From assembly GCA_965178125.1 (NCBI GenBank), contig OZ237775.1, positions 310,001-374,000 of the forward strand: a DNA stretch of 64,000 nt, read 5' to 3'. This stretch comes from Bilabrum cf. latius (taxonomy: Eukaryota > Bigyra: Bicosoecida > Bigyra > Bicosoecida). Below the pieces are notes generated by a model that saw nothing but the letters and a program-made list of their open reading frames with translations, did no database searches and was not told the origin of the DNA. Both the position numbers and the translations under genes were made by a program. Below, piece after piece: positions 1 to 11,600 of this stretch; positions within the stretch are counted from its first letter, which is position 1; the number at the start of each line of letters is the position of its first letter.

Positions 1-1
1 C

Positions 2-3000
2 TCCATCACGAACGTGCAAATCGTTGGGTCCAATGTACGACTCACCTTCACCTCACCTTCATCGTGCGGCACTATTCAGGATGTCCGAGTGGATGCGTAC
101 AGAGATGATGGGTTTGTGACTGACACAAAGCTCATCAACCAGGTGAGCTACTCGAGCGGCCTAGACGCTGCCAACAGGCAGGTGGACATTCCCGCGAGTC
201 AGCTGGACGACCAGGGCTACGACGTGTACTTCTACATCGAGCTGCGGTATGCGAGCGGATGGACAGGGTAGAGCTCGTACTCAGCTAGCATCTCTATCAA
301 CAACAACCGCAGGCTCCGGAAGAACGGTGGCCGCTATGATATTGCCAGCAAGAGCGCTCGGTCGGCACAACGCAGCGGCCTCCCAAAGCGACGGCGACTC
401 AATGCACAGCGCGCAAGACCTCCAACACCGCCGTCTCACAGCATGCGAGCGCCAAGACCTGGATTTTACCCGCCGTCGGACGGGCTCGTGTGGGTGCAGC
501 TGGACTACTAGCCCGGCTTGTTCAAACATCTCGTGCGACTGGTGCTGCTTGACCTTTCCAGCGGTCAGATCGTATCCGATTTCCGCTCCGAATCCGATGG
601 ACTGCACACCGGGGACCTACTGAAGAACGGGCAGTCGCAGTCGGTGGCATGGACGTTTCATGACGACATCTTCGCGTCCTCTGTGCATCTCATTGAGGGT
701 GGCTCCGCTCTCCTCGTTCAACAGAGGGCCAGCATTGAGCTCAGCGAGCTGTAGGGACTGCTGCGCCGATCAATCGAGCTCCGCCTTGTTCGCATCGACG
801 CCAGTACCGGCGCCGTCACGGCGGATCTAATGACGAACCGCGCGTAGCCGGGGCCCGTGGTGCCCTTGGCGAGCACCGTGGATCTAGGTGACAGGGTTCA
901 GACGTGGACCGCAACCATCGGGCTAAACACTGCGCCGATCATCACCAGTGACTTCGAAGTTGACCTGCGGCGAGCATCGAACGGTCTCCCGTTCGTGATA
1001 GTGGGCAGCGGATCTACCTCATTCAACCAGAGGATGCCCAGGGGCCAGGTGGCCCGATTAAAGTTTTACAGGCTGCTGTCAGCGAGACTGACCTAGGACG
1101 GGGAGCAGATTCTCTCAGACTTCTAGTCGGGGAGTTCGAATGTTGATGACACCACAGACGGTCTTTGGCAAATCAATGGGAGACCGGCACTGCCCGTTGC
1201 AAACGGGTTCTGCGCAGTGCCTGACGATGATCTAGAGGCGCCGTTTCCGGCCGGCAAGGCTCCCATGGACTACACTGTGACCTTCGGATTCGATCCCAAA
1301 GAGCAGGTGTACGAAATGGAGGGGTGTAGCGCACTGCCTAAGGACGCCTACGGTGGAATCACTGTGCCTGCCTCTGGGCTTATCGTGCAGCAAGCAGGCG
1401 GGAGCTTGTCGCCTGTACTGAGCCGTCGAGACTCGGACGGCTGCCAGCCAGGGCGGGTCAACTACATCGGGACTCGATACGTGTACTTCGACCCCGCGCT
1501 GGCACGGGCAACTGCCGAGTTTCGCACGCAGACGCACTCTGCCAACCCATCCTCATGGTCCCAGGACCTGTGCCAAGGCGAGCAGGTGGCAGCAGGGTAC
1601 GTCATTCCGCTGCGTGACCCAATACAGCAGACGGTAACGATGATCAAGTGGATCGAAGAGTCTGCCATCGTGCAGTCTAAGCCGCTGGATCCACCCGTGG
1701 ACGGGACGTCAAGTCGCAACGTGTACTCCGGTAGCAACCTGCAGGTGCAGACGGCCCATTTGCAGGGCTTCTTCCCGTAGACAGCCGGCCAGACCATTGT
1801 GCGGACGGACGGTGTGCACGATCCGCTATCTACCGTTGCCTTCTGGCTGGGCATCCGTGACCAGGACGACTGCAAGCTTCGACTTGTGTAGAGCGACTTC
1901 CCCGGCTTTGGCGTGCCCATCCTGTCCCGGTTCACGCCCAGGAGCAATTCGATTCAGAAGGCCGAGGATGCAGATGTGTCAATCGTGTACCCATATCGCA
2001 TGAGTGTGGAGGACTTCGGCAGGTCACTATTCCGCAATCTGACCTGCACCTGGCCGGGGATCCAAGCGTTGGCTAGCACCACAACTAGCAAGGAGATAGA
2101 CTGCAGTGGTTCCAGGCCGTGTCTAGCATACCATTACGACGATAACCGCGTTGAGGTGGTGGCAGGCGCACTGGTGGCCTTGATCGACTTCGAGGCCAAT
2201 GTTCTTGAGAGCAATCCAGGGATGTTCAATCGCGACGGCACTCTTCGCAGGAGCGACAACTGGCCCCCGGCTGGGTGGTTCCCGGGTTCTTCATCCGGCA
2301 CCGGAGGCAGCAGTGGGGAATCTGACGATGACTTTGTTGCACCTACTCCAAGTGCAACTCCATCAGCTGCCCCAACGCCCGGAGCGGCCCCATCAGCCAC
2401 CACGACGCCGTCTCCAACACCAACTCCGGGGGCGCAGCTAGCTTGCAGCAGCATCGGCCGGCCTACGGTGACGGGCCTGCAGTACAACTCAGACTCGCTG
2501 TACATTTCGTTCAATCCGTCATCAAGCGACGCAGCTGCATGTCGGTCCATCGACAACGCTCTAGTTTCGGTGTATACACGTGGAATCTTCTACGATGTCA
2601 CAATGGGCGATGATGTACAGGCTACTGTCCTCTCTGATAATCGCCTCGCGGTGTAGTGGTCCAAGCTGGATGCCAGCGACGTCTTCGTCAGATCGAATGC
2701 TTAGATTTACTTCACCATCAAGTACAGTCGTGAACTCTACGGCGGGTATGGGCCGGCATCGTTCTTCAGCTCCGATTTCACCGTCAACATCCCCTCCACA
2801 TTGCGACGATTGCACGCGCAGGCAACATCCACAAGCTTGGAATAGGATGGTGAAGTGGCGGGCTTGAGCAACAGGCATCGGGCTCTATTGCCAGATCCAG
2901 TGAATGGCTCGATCGAGAGCGGGCAACAGCTAGGGCTGGACGACGCATCCAGCCACCGACGAACCACAGTCACTGATCGAACGAATGACGATGTTTTCTT

Positions 3001-4648
3001 CGTATTTGCAGGAGATCTCACCGACAACCAGAAGGCACTTGTGCTGGAGCGCACCGTAGCCTACTTGACAGTGGCCGTAGTGCCGTGGGAAACAAGCGAG
3101 AACGAACCGGTCCTGGCCATCGAGTATGGAGACGTGTCGGTGACACTTGTTCCCTACAGCGAGCTAGAGGCCAGGATTCGTTAGGAGAGGAGCCAAGGCG
3201 AGGATGCAATCTCGTACGGATACTTCTACTTCGGCCCGCTTTCCGATGGCCTTCCTATCGATCGGGTGACGGAGATCGCACCAAGCAGGACATCCGGCTG
3301 GGTCACACCTGATAGCCGCGAAAGTGGAGCCAAGCCGTACTTCCAGAAGTGGCGGCGGCGAAGGGCACAGGCTGGATCAGATCAGGGGACTGACGCAGGT
3401 GCTGACCTGGCCGATCTCGGCAGCCAAGCGCTGCTGAGCTCAATCCGCCAGCGGGTCATCGCCATGTCTGGAGGGCAGCTGAGCGGCTGTTCCGCCGCAA
3501 CAGAGCTGCGCCTCTCAGTGGGATACTCAGACACGCCGCCATCCGACATGCAATCCGTCTCGCTGCGTGAGTCTGCCTCAACGACTGGCACCGCCCGGTG
3601 GTACATACTGTCCTGCAGGGGACGGCGCATCGCCTCTGTACGATTCGACCTCGCGACCAACCGGATCGACTCGATCACCTCGGAGGCCAGTGACGTCAGG
3701 ATCGGAGGAGCTGGTGCACTTCGCGACGTGTCTTAGATGCTCCCGGTAGAATCAACGAGTGGCAATATGCTCTACTTTGACAAGGATGGCAACAGCTTGG
3801 GTGTGTTTGAGATCGTGCCTGTGCAGGACAGCGAGGAATCCCTGCCCACGGCACTCAAAGCAGACCTGCAGGAAGCAAGCATTGAGTCGCATAAGCTCAC
3901 TCTTCTGCAGGTACTACCACGGACTGATGAGTACGTGGGAATCGGGGACGCTCTTGCTGGCAGTCAGACCGCATCTGCTGTGAGTGTGCGCCAGGGCGAG
4001 ATGGTGCTCCCGCAAGCGGTGGCCCAGGGTGTGGGGGTCCAGTTCGAGGCATCCGTGCGGGTCATCACGACAATTGAAGCTGATCCGCCGTTCCGGCAGA
4101 CGAAGGAAGGGCGTATCGTTCCTGCCGAGCTGGATCGGGCACCTTGTCACGACCCATCGACGGAGCAATGCCTGCAGTTCAATCTTGCCATGGAAAGCAC
4201 CGTAGTGCAGTACGAATACCCGAACACGATCCTGGCAGCTGTGGGTACACTCGGTGGTTTTGCATCAACGCTGCTGGGCGGTCTCGGCGTGGCAGTTGCC
4301 GCATGCAAGGCTATGGGGGCCGCTGGCAAGCGTGTGGAGGCTGACAAGGCTCTAATTGTGGGCCGGATCATCGAGAACGACGATGACGACACCATGATTC
4401 GTGTGGTGGCCCGCATCAACCGGGAGCACCGAGAGGCAGCTGAGACAGAGAAGCAGAGAAGGGCTGCACAAAGTCGGAACAAGCCGGGCTGGATGCAAAG
4501 CATACGCCGTGTGGCTTCATTTGGATCTGAAGATGCGGCATTGTCGAAGGAAAGAAGCACTGCACCGCAAGTGGACCCAAGCGTCGACACGGATCACCGC
4601 AAGAGCATGGATTTTATGAAAAAGAACCCGATCGGGGCTGGAACATGA
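2..4648 (+). CDS. Large surface protein, C-terminal part (5' end outside window)
   Basis: One reading frame runs from the left edge to TGA at 4646-4648 (about 1,548 residues), interrupted only by TAG, 13 times (e.g. 269-271, 508-510, 752-754, 2702-2704, 3734-3736). The N-terminal part contains beta-sandwich-like repeats resembling fibronectin III modules; compare the segments around 20-320, 480-750 and 2460-2790. A Pro/Ala/Thr/Ser linker lies at about 2340-2440. Near the C-terminus is one clear membrane segment (about 4222-4310, rich in Ala, Gly and Leu), followed by a charged cytoplasmic tail of about 110 residues. The layout suggests a type I membrane protein with a long extracellular region. 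No enzymatic motif is visible and the function is unknown. It resembles the giant gene at the right edge in style (STP linkers, large ectodomain, TAG use) but I see no proof of paralogy. Confidence 0.75.
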
Positions 4649-4861
4649 TTGATTGTGAAACCGGAGAAGCGAGACAAAGATAAAGATTCTGGCTCGTAAA
4701 GTCCGCGAGGAGGCAAGTCAATTTGCTATTGTTAACGTTGCGAGCCCCTGTCGGCCTGTCTGATCCGGGAGTCCCCTGAACGGGACCCGGATGTGTTACG
4801 TAACCTTACAATTAATCTATTATCAACATAATTTACCTTGGATTTCAGCGCATATGGAATT
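4649..4861. other. Short spacer between convergent genes
   Basis: Two stop codons face each other (TGA at 4646-4648 on + and TGA at 4862-4864 on -). The 213 bases between them are more AT-rich than the flanking genes, particularly 4795-4850, and should hold both 3' UTRs. I see no ORF, RNA gene or repeat here. Confidence 0.5.
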
Positions 4862-7800
4862 TCATGTGGACTGGATCTACGGCAAGATACTCCATATAGA
4901 CGCCAGCCTGCAGGTCATTGCCGCACGTGCAAGTGCGCCTCGCGTGGTTCCGTCTTGTGCTCCCTCCTGCACGAGCAACACTGCCCCGTTTGCCTACACA
5001 GAGTCTCCTGCATTTGGCGTCACCAGCGACACACGCGCGCCCTAGCATACCTGCACGGCAACTACGCGATCCTGTCCTAATCCGCATCGAGCGGGACTCC
5101 ACACCTCCAACAGCCTGCGCTTTGGGACGTATGTGACTGGCAGTGCTTCAAACTGCATTTCACTAGCTTCTGGTCCATCCTCCGACTCTGGCCCGCTCGA
5201 TGACATGACCGGTCCGACCCATGCTACCTGCGCGTGCCTGTATCCTTTCCACATCCTGACGCAGGTCGCGTCTGACGTACGCATCTCAACTACACGGCCG
5301 AGCGAATCTGTGCTTAACACGCGCATCGCATCAGGAGACAGTGCAGCGGACCCTGGGGCACGATTCCCTCTCCGTCCATCAGGGGCGAACCGCGCATCAT
5401 GACCCACGCGGTGAGGCACCTATCTCTCGAGTCGTCGCTGCATCCCCTTCAAGCCGTCAAGGCAGGCCTCGTCGGGTCCGCCAAGCCACCCGCAGGCGAA
5501 GTCCTCAGGGTCACAACCTGGCGGAGCGTCACCCGGAATCACGCCAAGCCGCAGCATGGCATCGAGCCGAGGCCTGCCAGCAGCGTCAGTGGATCGCTGC
5601 GTGATCATAGCCGCGGCTCTCCAGTCCTGCTCCGCTCTCTGGCGCCGCGCACGCAGTTCCAAAGCACGAGCCGGGTCGAGCTGTTCCCCCCCAATGTCTC
5701 CTGCCGCAGCGGAGCCACCCTCGGAATCCTGACCCAGGGACTCGCTTCCCATCGTAGCACCGCCTTTGCCCACATCTGCACCGCCCCCGGCAGATCCGCT
5801 GTACTCCGCGCTCCAGCCTCCCGTTCCCGGCCCATCATCGTCGTCCCCCTAGCTCCCATCGCTGTCAGCGTCGAGGTCATCGCCCCCGAAAAAACTGCTA
5901 GCGATGCCACGCACCACGGATCCGGCGCCGCGCACCACGTGGCCGACCCCTGCACGCACAGCCGCAGCCGCGCTTGCAGCCGTATCCCCGACGCTGTGCG
6001 AAGCCAGGCGCCTGTCGGGGCGCGCCCGGAGGAACATGGGTTCGTGGCCCACGGCGAGTAGCACCGGCTGGGAGGTAGCTGGGTAGATGCGAGTAGAATT
6101 TGATTTAACTGATGCCTAGGCTGCATCCTAATTCTACACGGGATCCGCGCGAGATGCATCCCTTGCGGTGGCAGCGGAGTTGCCCAAGCGCTGTCCATCA
6201 GTCTCCTCGGGCAGCGGTGCTTCCAGCAGCAGCCCCGGCACTGTGGATCGCTCGGACATCATTGCCTCCCTAGTACTCCCCAGCAGTAGACCGGAGCTGC
6301 GGGGGGGCAGAGAAGGTGGTACCTGCTCGGAGGCATCGTCATCGTCCTGGGTCCCGTACCACGTGCCGGCCGGAACCGCCGATTGTGGCGGCGCGTGGCT
6401 GTGCGAAGCACCAGCGGCTGCGTGAGACCTGTCCCCGAGATCGCCTGGGATCCAGGCCCCCATCACAGCGCACACGCCCTAAGCTCCATCCAGGTGCCAG
6501 GGATCCCATGCGATGATGCGGCGCCGCGCATCGGAGCTGCGGAACATGCGACGGTAGCGTCGCACGGTTCGGAGATCTGCCTGCTCCCTGCGCGAGTGCA
6601 GCTATGCCAACGGTGCATCAAGTTTGCGAGTTTCACTGTCATCCGCTGAGGCACCAAGCGCGCCTGACGTGCCTACCTAGTCCGGAGACGGGTCTCCGTC
6701 TCGAGTGCCAGTCGTATCTACCCCACTCTGAGCATGCTAGGCAGCGGCATCTTGCTTGGCAGCTGCTGAAGGCATACCGTCCGACGCTGCTGGACCTAGA
6801 CTGGTCATCGATCCTGCACCCTGCGTCGCGCCTTCTTGCGACATTGCTGCAGAATCGATCGATCGCCAGTCCTCGTCGACATCAAACCCAGCCATGTCCT
6901 CCTCGGCATCGTCGGGGAGGCCCCCATCAGCATCAGTAACAGCGCCTGCAGGTCGCCCGAATGCTCGCCCGTGTGCGCTGCTGGTGCCCACCTCATCATT
7001 TTCTTCATCATCATCTGCTGCTGCTGCTGCTGCTGCTGCTTCGGTGCCTTCGGTACCTTCGTCTCCTGACCCATCTTTCTTGATCAGCTCAAAGCTCTCC
7101 ACCACCTCATCTACTTCACCATCATCCTCCTCTTCCTCGTCATCCAACTCATCCAGCACCCAACCAGATTCCAACTCGCCGTCGCCGACGTCAGACCCCT
7201 CCTCATAGCTATCTTCATCTTCATCATTGTCTTCGTACGGCGCACCCCTCAGCGCAGCAGAAGCAATTCCAAACACGCTGGACACGAACCCACCGAGACC
7301 ACCCTGCCTGCCCTCATGCTCGTCCTTGCGGCGTTCCCGGTGCCCCTCGCGATCACTGCGCCTGGTGCTGCCCCTTCCCCCACTAGCCGTCCGGTTGCCT
7401 TCTTCAATGGCTCTGGCACTGGCACGACTCAAGGGGCCTCCAGACCCAGCCGCCAAATCCGAGGGAGAATCTGCTCCGATCGAAAAAGCCGCGGCATAGT
7501 GCCTCACGATAGACTCGAAGCGCCTCGTAGGCACCGCAACCGCGAGCCCGCCGCTGCCGACCTAGATCCATACGCACCCTTGAGGCTCCCCACGTCTCCA
7601 GCACGGCCCCTGACCCCCACTTGCGAATACACGAGCGCTTGGAAACACTTCCTACCTGGTTCCCGCTCTGCTGTTCTCCGGTACTTCCGGAGCACGCATG
7701 AATGCGATGCCCCGAATCGCAGCGTCACCGCCCCGATCTCCTCGGGCTGACACCCCCCCTCCGACTGTCTGCGTAAGTACCCTACGGGATACTAGACGCT

Positions 7801-8299
7801 TTGAAGTGCGGCAGAGGTACACATAAAATACATGGAGTTGGCCAAGGGTATCCCCTGCGAGTACGACAGCACCTTCGCAGCTCGTGGTTGGCCACGAATC
7901 ACTAGAGTCGGGCAATGAACCGTCCGATTCGGCCATTACGCTATATCGTGCTGCAGTTGTTGCCATGAGTCGCTGCATTTCCCTGCTAAATCCAACGGAG
8001 ACGGGAAGCACGCAAATTGACGAAACTCCTGCCACCATTTCGAATGCGGCCGGAAGAATGGCGCAAGTCTGCCTGATGAGCAGAGTCATACCACGCACTC
8101 TACTAGTTTCTTTATGGTTTGAGGAGTCGGCCGAGCTGGACGAATCATCGCAAAGTGCGAAAGTTAGTGTGGCGTCGTTTCCAACGACAACAAGAGTGCC
8201 GCTCCCGATCGCCCCCTAGGCGCATTGTGGAGGCTCCTTCATGCTATCAGCTGAGCCAAAGCACAGCCAAACATCCCCACGCTATGAGATATCGACCAT
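4862..8299 (-). CDS. Rab3GAP regulatory subunit (Rab3GAP2)-like protein, N-terminal propeller region
   Basis: About 1,145 residues when TAG is read as sense (about 16 in-frame TAGs); the frame opens at ATG 8297-8299, the only in-frame ATG upstream. The family hallmark is near the C-terminus: S-P-D then T-D-S-L-G-R-V-V, then R-M-W-K-G-Y-R-H-A-Q (about 5275-5345), then Y-V-P-K-R-R-L-L-E-V-W (about 5085-5120). These match the Rab3GAP2 N-terminal beta-propeller, whose family partners Rab3GAP1 to activate Rab GTPases (Rab3, Rab18) at membranes. Long acidic, Ser- and Ala-rich insertions fill 5600-7530, including a CTG/poly-Ala run. The C-terminal half of the family is absent, so the protein is short. 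The 3' end is ambiguous: a donor-like CAG|GTATGC at 5051/5050 with acceptor CTGCAG near 4910 would replace the last residues and end at TGA 4845. The family call is firm; the exact ends are not. Confidence 0.72.
7015..7040. repeat. CTG microsatellite (about 8.7 units)
   Basis: A perfect CTG run on the + strand. In the frame of the overlapping minus-strand Rab3GAP2-like gene it reads GCA and encodes a poly-alanine stretch next to an acidic segment. It is a likely length-polymorphic site. Confidence 0.9.
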
Positions 8300-8612
8300 A
8301 ATTTGTAAAAATGCCAATTCAGTTTGCTGTTCATGTACTAGCAGAAACCGGAACCGGAAGCACAAGCACAGCCGAGTGCTCCCGTCGCCCGGGGGATCAC
8401 AAATTCACACAATACAAAGGTAAACATCCTTCAGGCAGGCTCGTGCAGCCAATCGTCGCGCTGCCTGGACGTCAAGGCGCTGGACATCTGCTGGCATGTC
8501 TCTACCCAACCACACTGCAGGCTCGCTCGCCCCAAGCACCTCACTGGCAGCTTCAAACCACTCTTTTGGATAGGGAACCATACAGTCGCTTCGTGACCTA
8601 GCAATTTGATAT
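8300..8612. other. Intergenic region between two minus-strand genes
   Basis: This 313-base gap separates the kinase stop (TGA 8613-8615) from the start of the Rab3GAP2-like gene. The downstream gene's frame remains open up to TGA at 8405-8407 but has no earlier ATG. The gap should carry the kinase 3' UTR and the next promoter. I see no TATA-like box, RNA gene or repeat that I can defend. Confidence 0.4.
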
Positions 8613-11600
8613 TCATCTACCCAGACCCCCGGGATTCGAGGCAGCCGCGGCAGCCCGGCGAGCTTCTGCTGTGACCGTGATCGAACCGACGGACCGCCGT
8701 CGCGCGTGCTTGCCTGTAGGCCCGGACTGCTTTGCCACCGTTCCGCTGTGACTCCGGGTCGTAACATGTGACGAGTGAAGGCTAGGCAGGCCCCCCTTGG
8801 TCGGATCACTCCCGCTACTCTGCCAAGTCGACAGCCCTCCTGTCGAGCTAGCAGTGGTCGCTATCGATTTGGCCTTGTCGCTAGCAGGGCCGGATCGGGC
8901 GAGCGTAGCTTGCGATTTCTGCAGGTACAGGTCATCAGCAGACACGCACCTGCCGTGGTACCCTTTGTGTGACTACTGCTGGACGCCCGTCTCTAACCCA
9001 TCGCCATTGCCGTCGTCGTCGTCCTCTACACTGTCTCCCCATGCATTGGGTCTGGCGCCTATCCCCATTCCCATTCCGACTCCTTTCACTCTGTCACGGC
9101 TCGTGGATCCGCGGATGGAGCTTGGTGTCAGACTCTGCATCTCTGCGAGCAGCTCCAGCTCCGTTATCGAGGGGGTGGAGTCCGCAGTTGACCCTCGCTA
9201 TAGTGGCCTGGATGCCCCGTGTCCGTGTCCAACCCGTATGTCACCAGGATTTCCATGCACGGGTTGGCGAATGCGTGGCTTGGATGAAGGCGCTCTGCCA
9301 GCTGCAGTGCCAGAAGCGGTTGCGTCAGGCTGCTGGATCGCAACGCTCCACTAGGACACCATCATTGCCCATGGTATCCCATGCTGCCGTGCATCTTCTG
9401 TATCTTCACTTTGCGGGACATTACGCTTGATGCCATCCTGTGCACTGACATCACCAGCACCAGCTGCGACAGTCTCAGCAACTGGTCCCTCCGGTGCTGA
9501 TGGCGTGCTCGAAGCAGAGCTTAGGCCGCCCGCAGCAGCTTCCGTGGCACTGCTGGTAGTGGTGGCACTGGAACTATCTAAAGGCAGCTCAGGCACAATG
9601 CCACAGTGCCGCACCAGCACACTGAATACATTACCATCCGCATCAGGATCAGTCGAAGTCCACGAAGACGGCTTCTCCGCAGAGAGTTGTGCGCTCGATG
9701 CAGTAGGATCGTCCAATTGCAGCCAGACAGTACCTGGCACAAGTCCCTACTGCTCGACGGCTGCACCACTTGCAAGAAAACGACCTGATCCGCTCGCTGG
9801 TACAGCCTCCGTCCTGCCGATCCCATTGACGGCACTTGCCAGTCGACGGAGGCACCACGCTGGCAGAGTCCCACCAAAACTTGACATGCCTCTTCGGATA
9901 CCCTTCAGAGCCGCTCTTCTCTCTGACAGCTCCTGCTTGAGGGCGTTTGCTGCTTCAATGATCCCCTGCCGTTTCGCTGTCCACTCTGCCCTGGCTTCCT
10001 TGTCCTTGCTGGAAGGCCCGCGGATCACAGTGTTCATTCCCAACCATGCCTTCATGTGGCTTGTGTCCTCAGTGAAGGGAGCAAGGATTGACGCACGGGC
10101 TCTGGTACCGGATGGAGCGTCGGTTGCTCCTGAGCCTCCGGGTTCGCTGCCGAGTGCATCCATCGTGATGGTCCTGGATGATGCTGACGCGATGCCAAGC
10201 GATGCAACCAGGTTCCGAACTTCATCCAGGTCCATGGGATTTATGCCAACTGTAGCTTGCCCGGACCTGTCAGTGACATCGGATAGTGCAGCGATGATTG
10301 GCGCCTCGTTTCCACACACTGCGAGCTGCAGCCTGCCACCACATTTGCTGGTCCCCGCAACTACGCCGCTCGGTTCGTTCATAGCACCTGCTGATTTGAC
10401 TACGTCTCTGTGTCCCATCGAGTGTCCAATGTCGGCAGAGGTCCCGCGTGTGGCGACTTGCTGCACCTCCTTGGACTGCATGTCTGATATTGCCTTGTGT
10501 AGAGCCTCAGGTTCGGCACTAGCTGCTCTCGCTTGCACTGCCCGTGAGGCTTTGGCTGCCTAGAGTGCTCGGTCCATCGCTTCCACGCGCAGCCCGCTTA
10601 CCATGTCATGGAGCACAGCTCGCCTGTCAACGTACTCAAACCCCACGTAGTGCTACTGGTCTGCCGCCGTCAGTGGAATCGCCTCGAGCTCCTGTCTCGC
10701 TGCAAGCTCCCTGGGAGACGGGTCGTCTGCTTTCGGTCTGATCACACCGATCGGTGGACGCCACGGCGGTGGCACGCACTTCTGCTCCAGTAGGGCCCAT
10801 TCAACACCCTCGAAGAACGGGTGGCTCATGATCTCCCAGGAGCCTCTGTTCCCCAGCCTCCTCTGCGGGTCGCGAACCAGCAGCTGTGCGATTAGTGACC
10901 TGCCTTGCTTGCTGATCCGCCCGTGCGGAAGGTGCACGCTGCCTGTCAGTGTAGCGCGGTTGTCATCGTCCGTGTTTCCACCCAGCACAGTGAACGGTCC
11001 CACCCCCACTAGCATTGCGTATGCCAGGCACCCAAACGACCACCAATCCGCCGTTCCGGTGTACCTGCCTGGCCTGCCATCTCTGTCCCGTAGCAGCATC
11101 TCGGGGGCCCAAAACCCCGGCGTGCCAGCCTTGCCTCTGGCATGCGGCTTGATCCTATTTCCGTTGAGGTACAGAGAGCCGTGCACCGACCGTCGCACGG
11201 CAAAGTCACCGTACGTCACCTCCACGCCCTCCCTCATGCCGCCCTGGTCCTCCCGAATTTCGTCAAGGAGTCCATCGAGGGAGGCGTTCCACACGTAGGT
11301 GGCCAAACCCATGTCGCTGAGGACAGCATGCCCGTCGTGCGTGACGAGCACATTCGCTGGCTTGATGTCGCGGTGCATGATGCCCCTCTCGTGTAGGTAC
11401 TTGAGCCCGAGCACGATCTCGGCCAGTAGGAAGCGGGATACAGCCTCGGGAAACGGGCCTTTTCGGGTGAGATATGCCTCAATGTCACCCCCTGCAATCA
11501 TTGGCATGCCCAAAACCACGTGCGTGCGGTCCTGGAACGCGCAGTGCAGCTCGGCGATGAAGGGGCACTTGAGGCTGGTCATCACACCCTTCTCGATCTG

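Noticed and set aside
9427-10563. 378-codon plus-strand ORF antisense to the kinase gene
   Set aside because: It is a mirror of Ala/Ser/Gly-rich minus-strand coding sequence, has no recognisable motif, and the opposite strand carries the continuous kinase frame.
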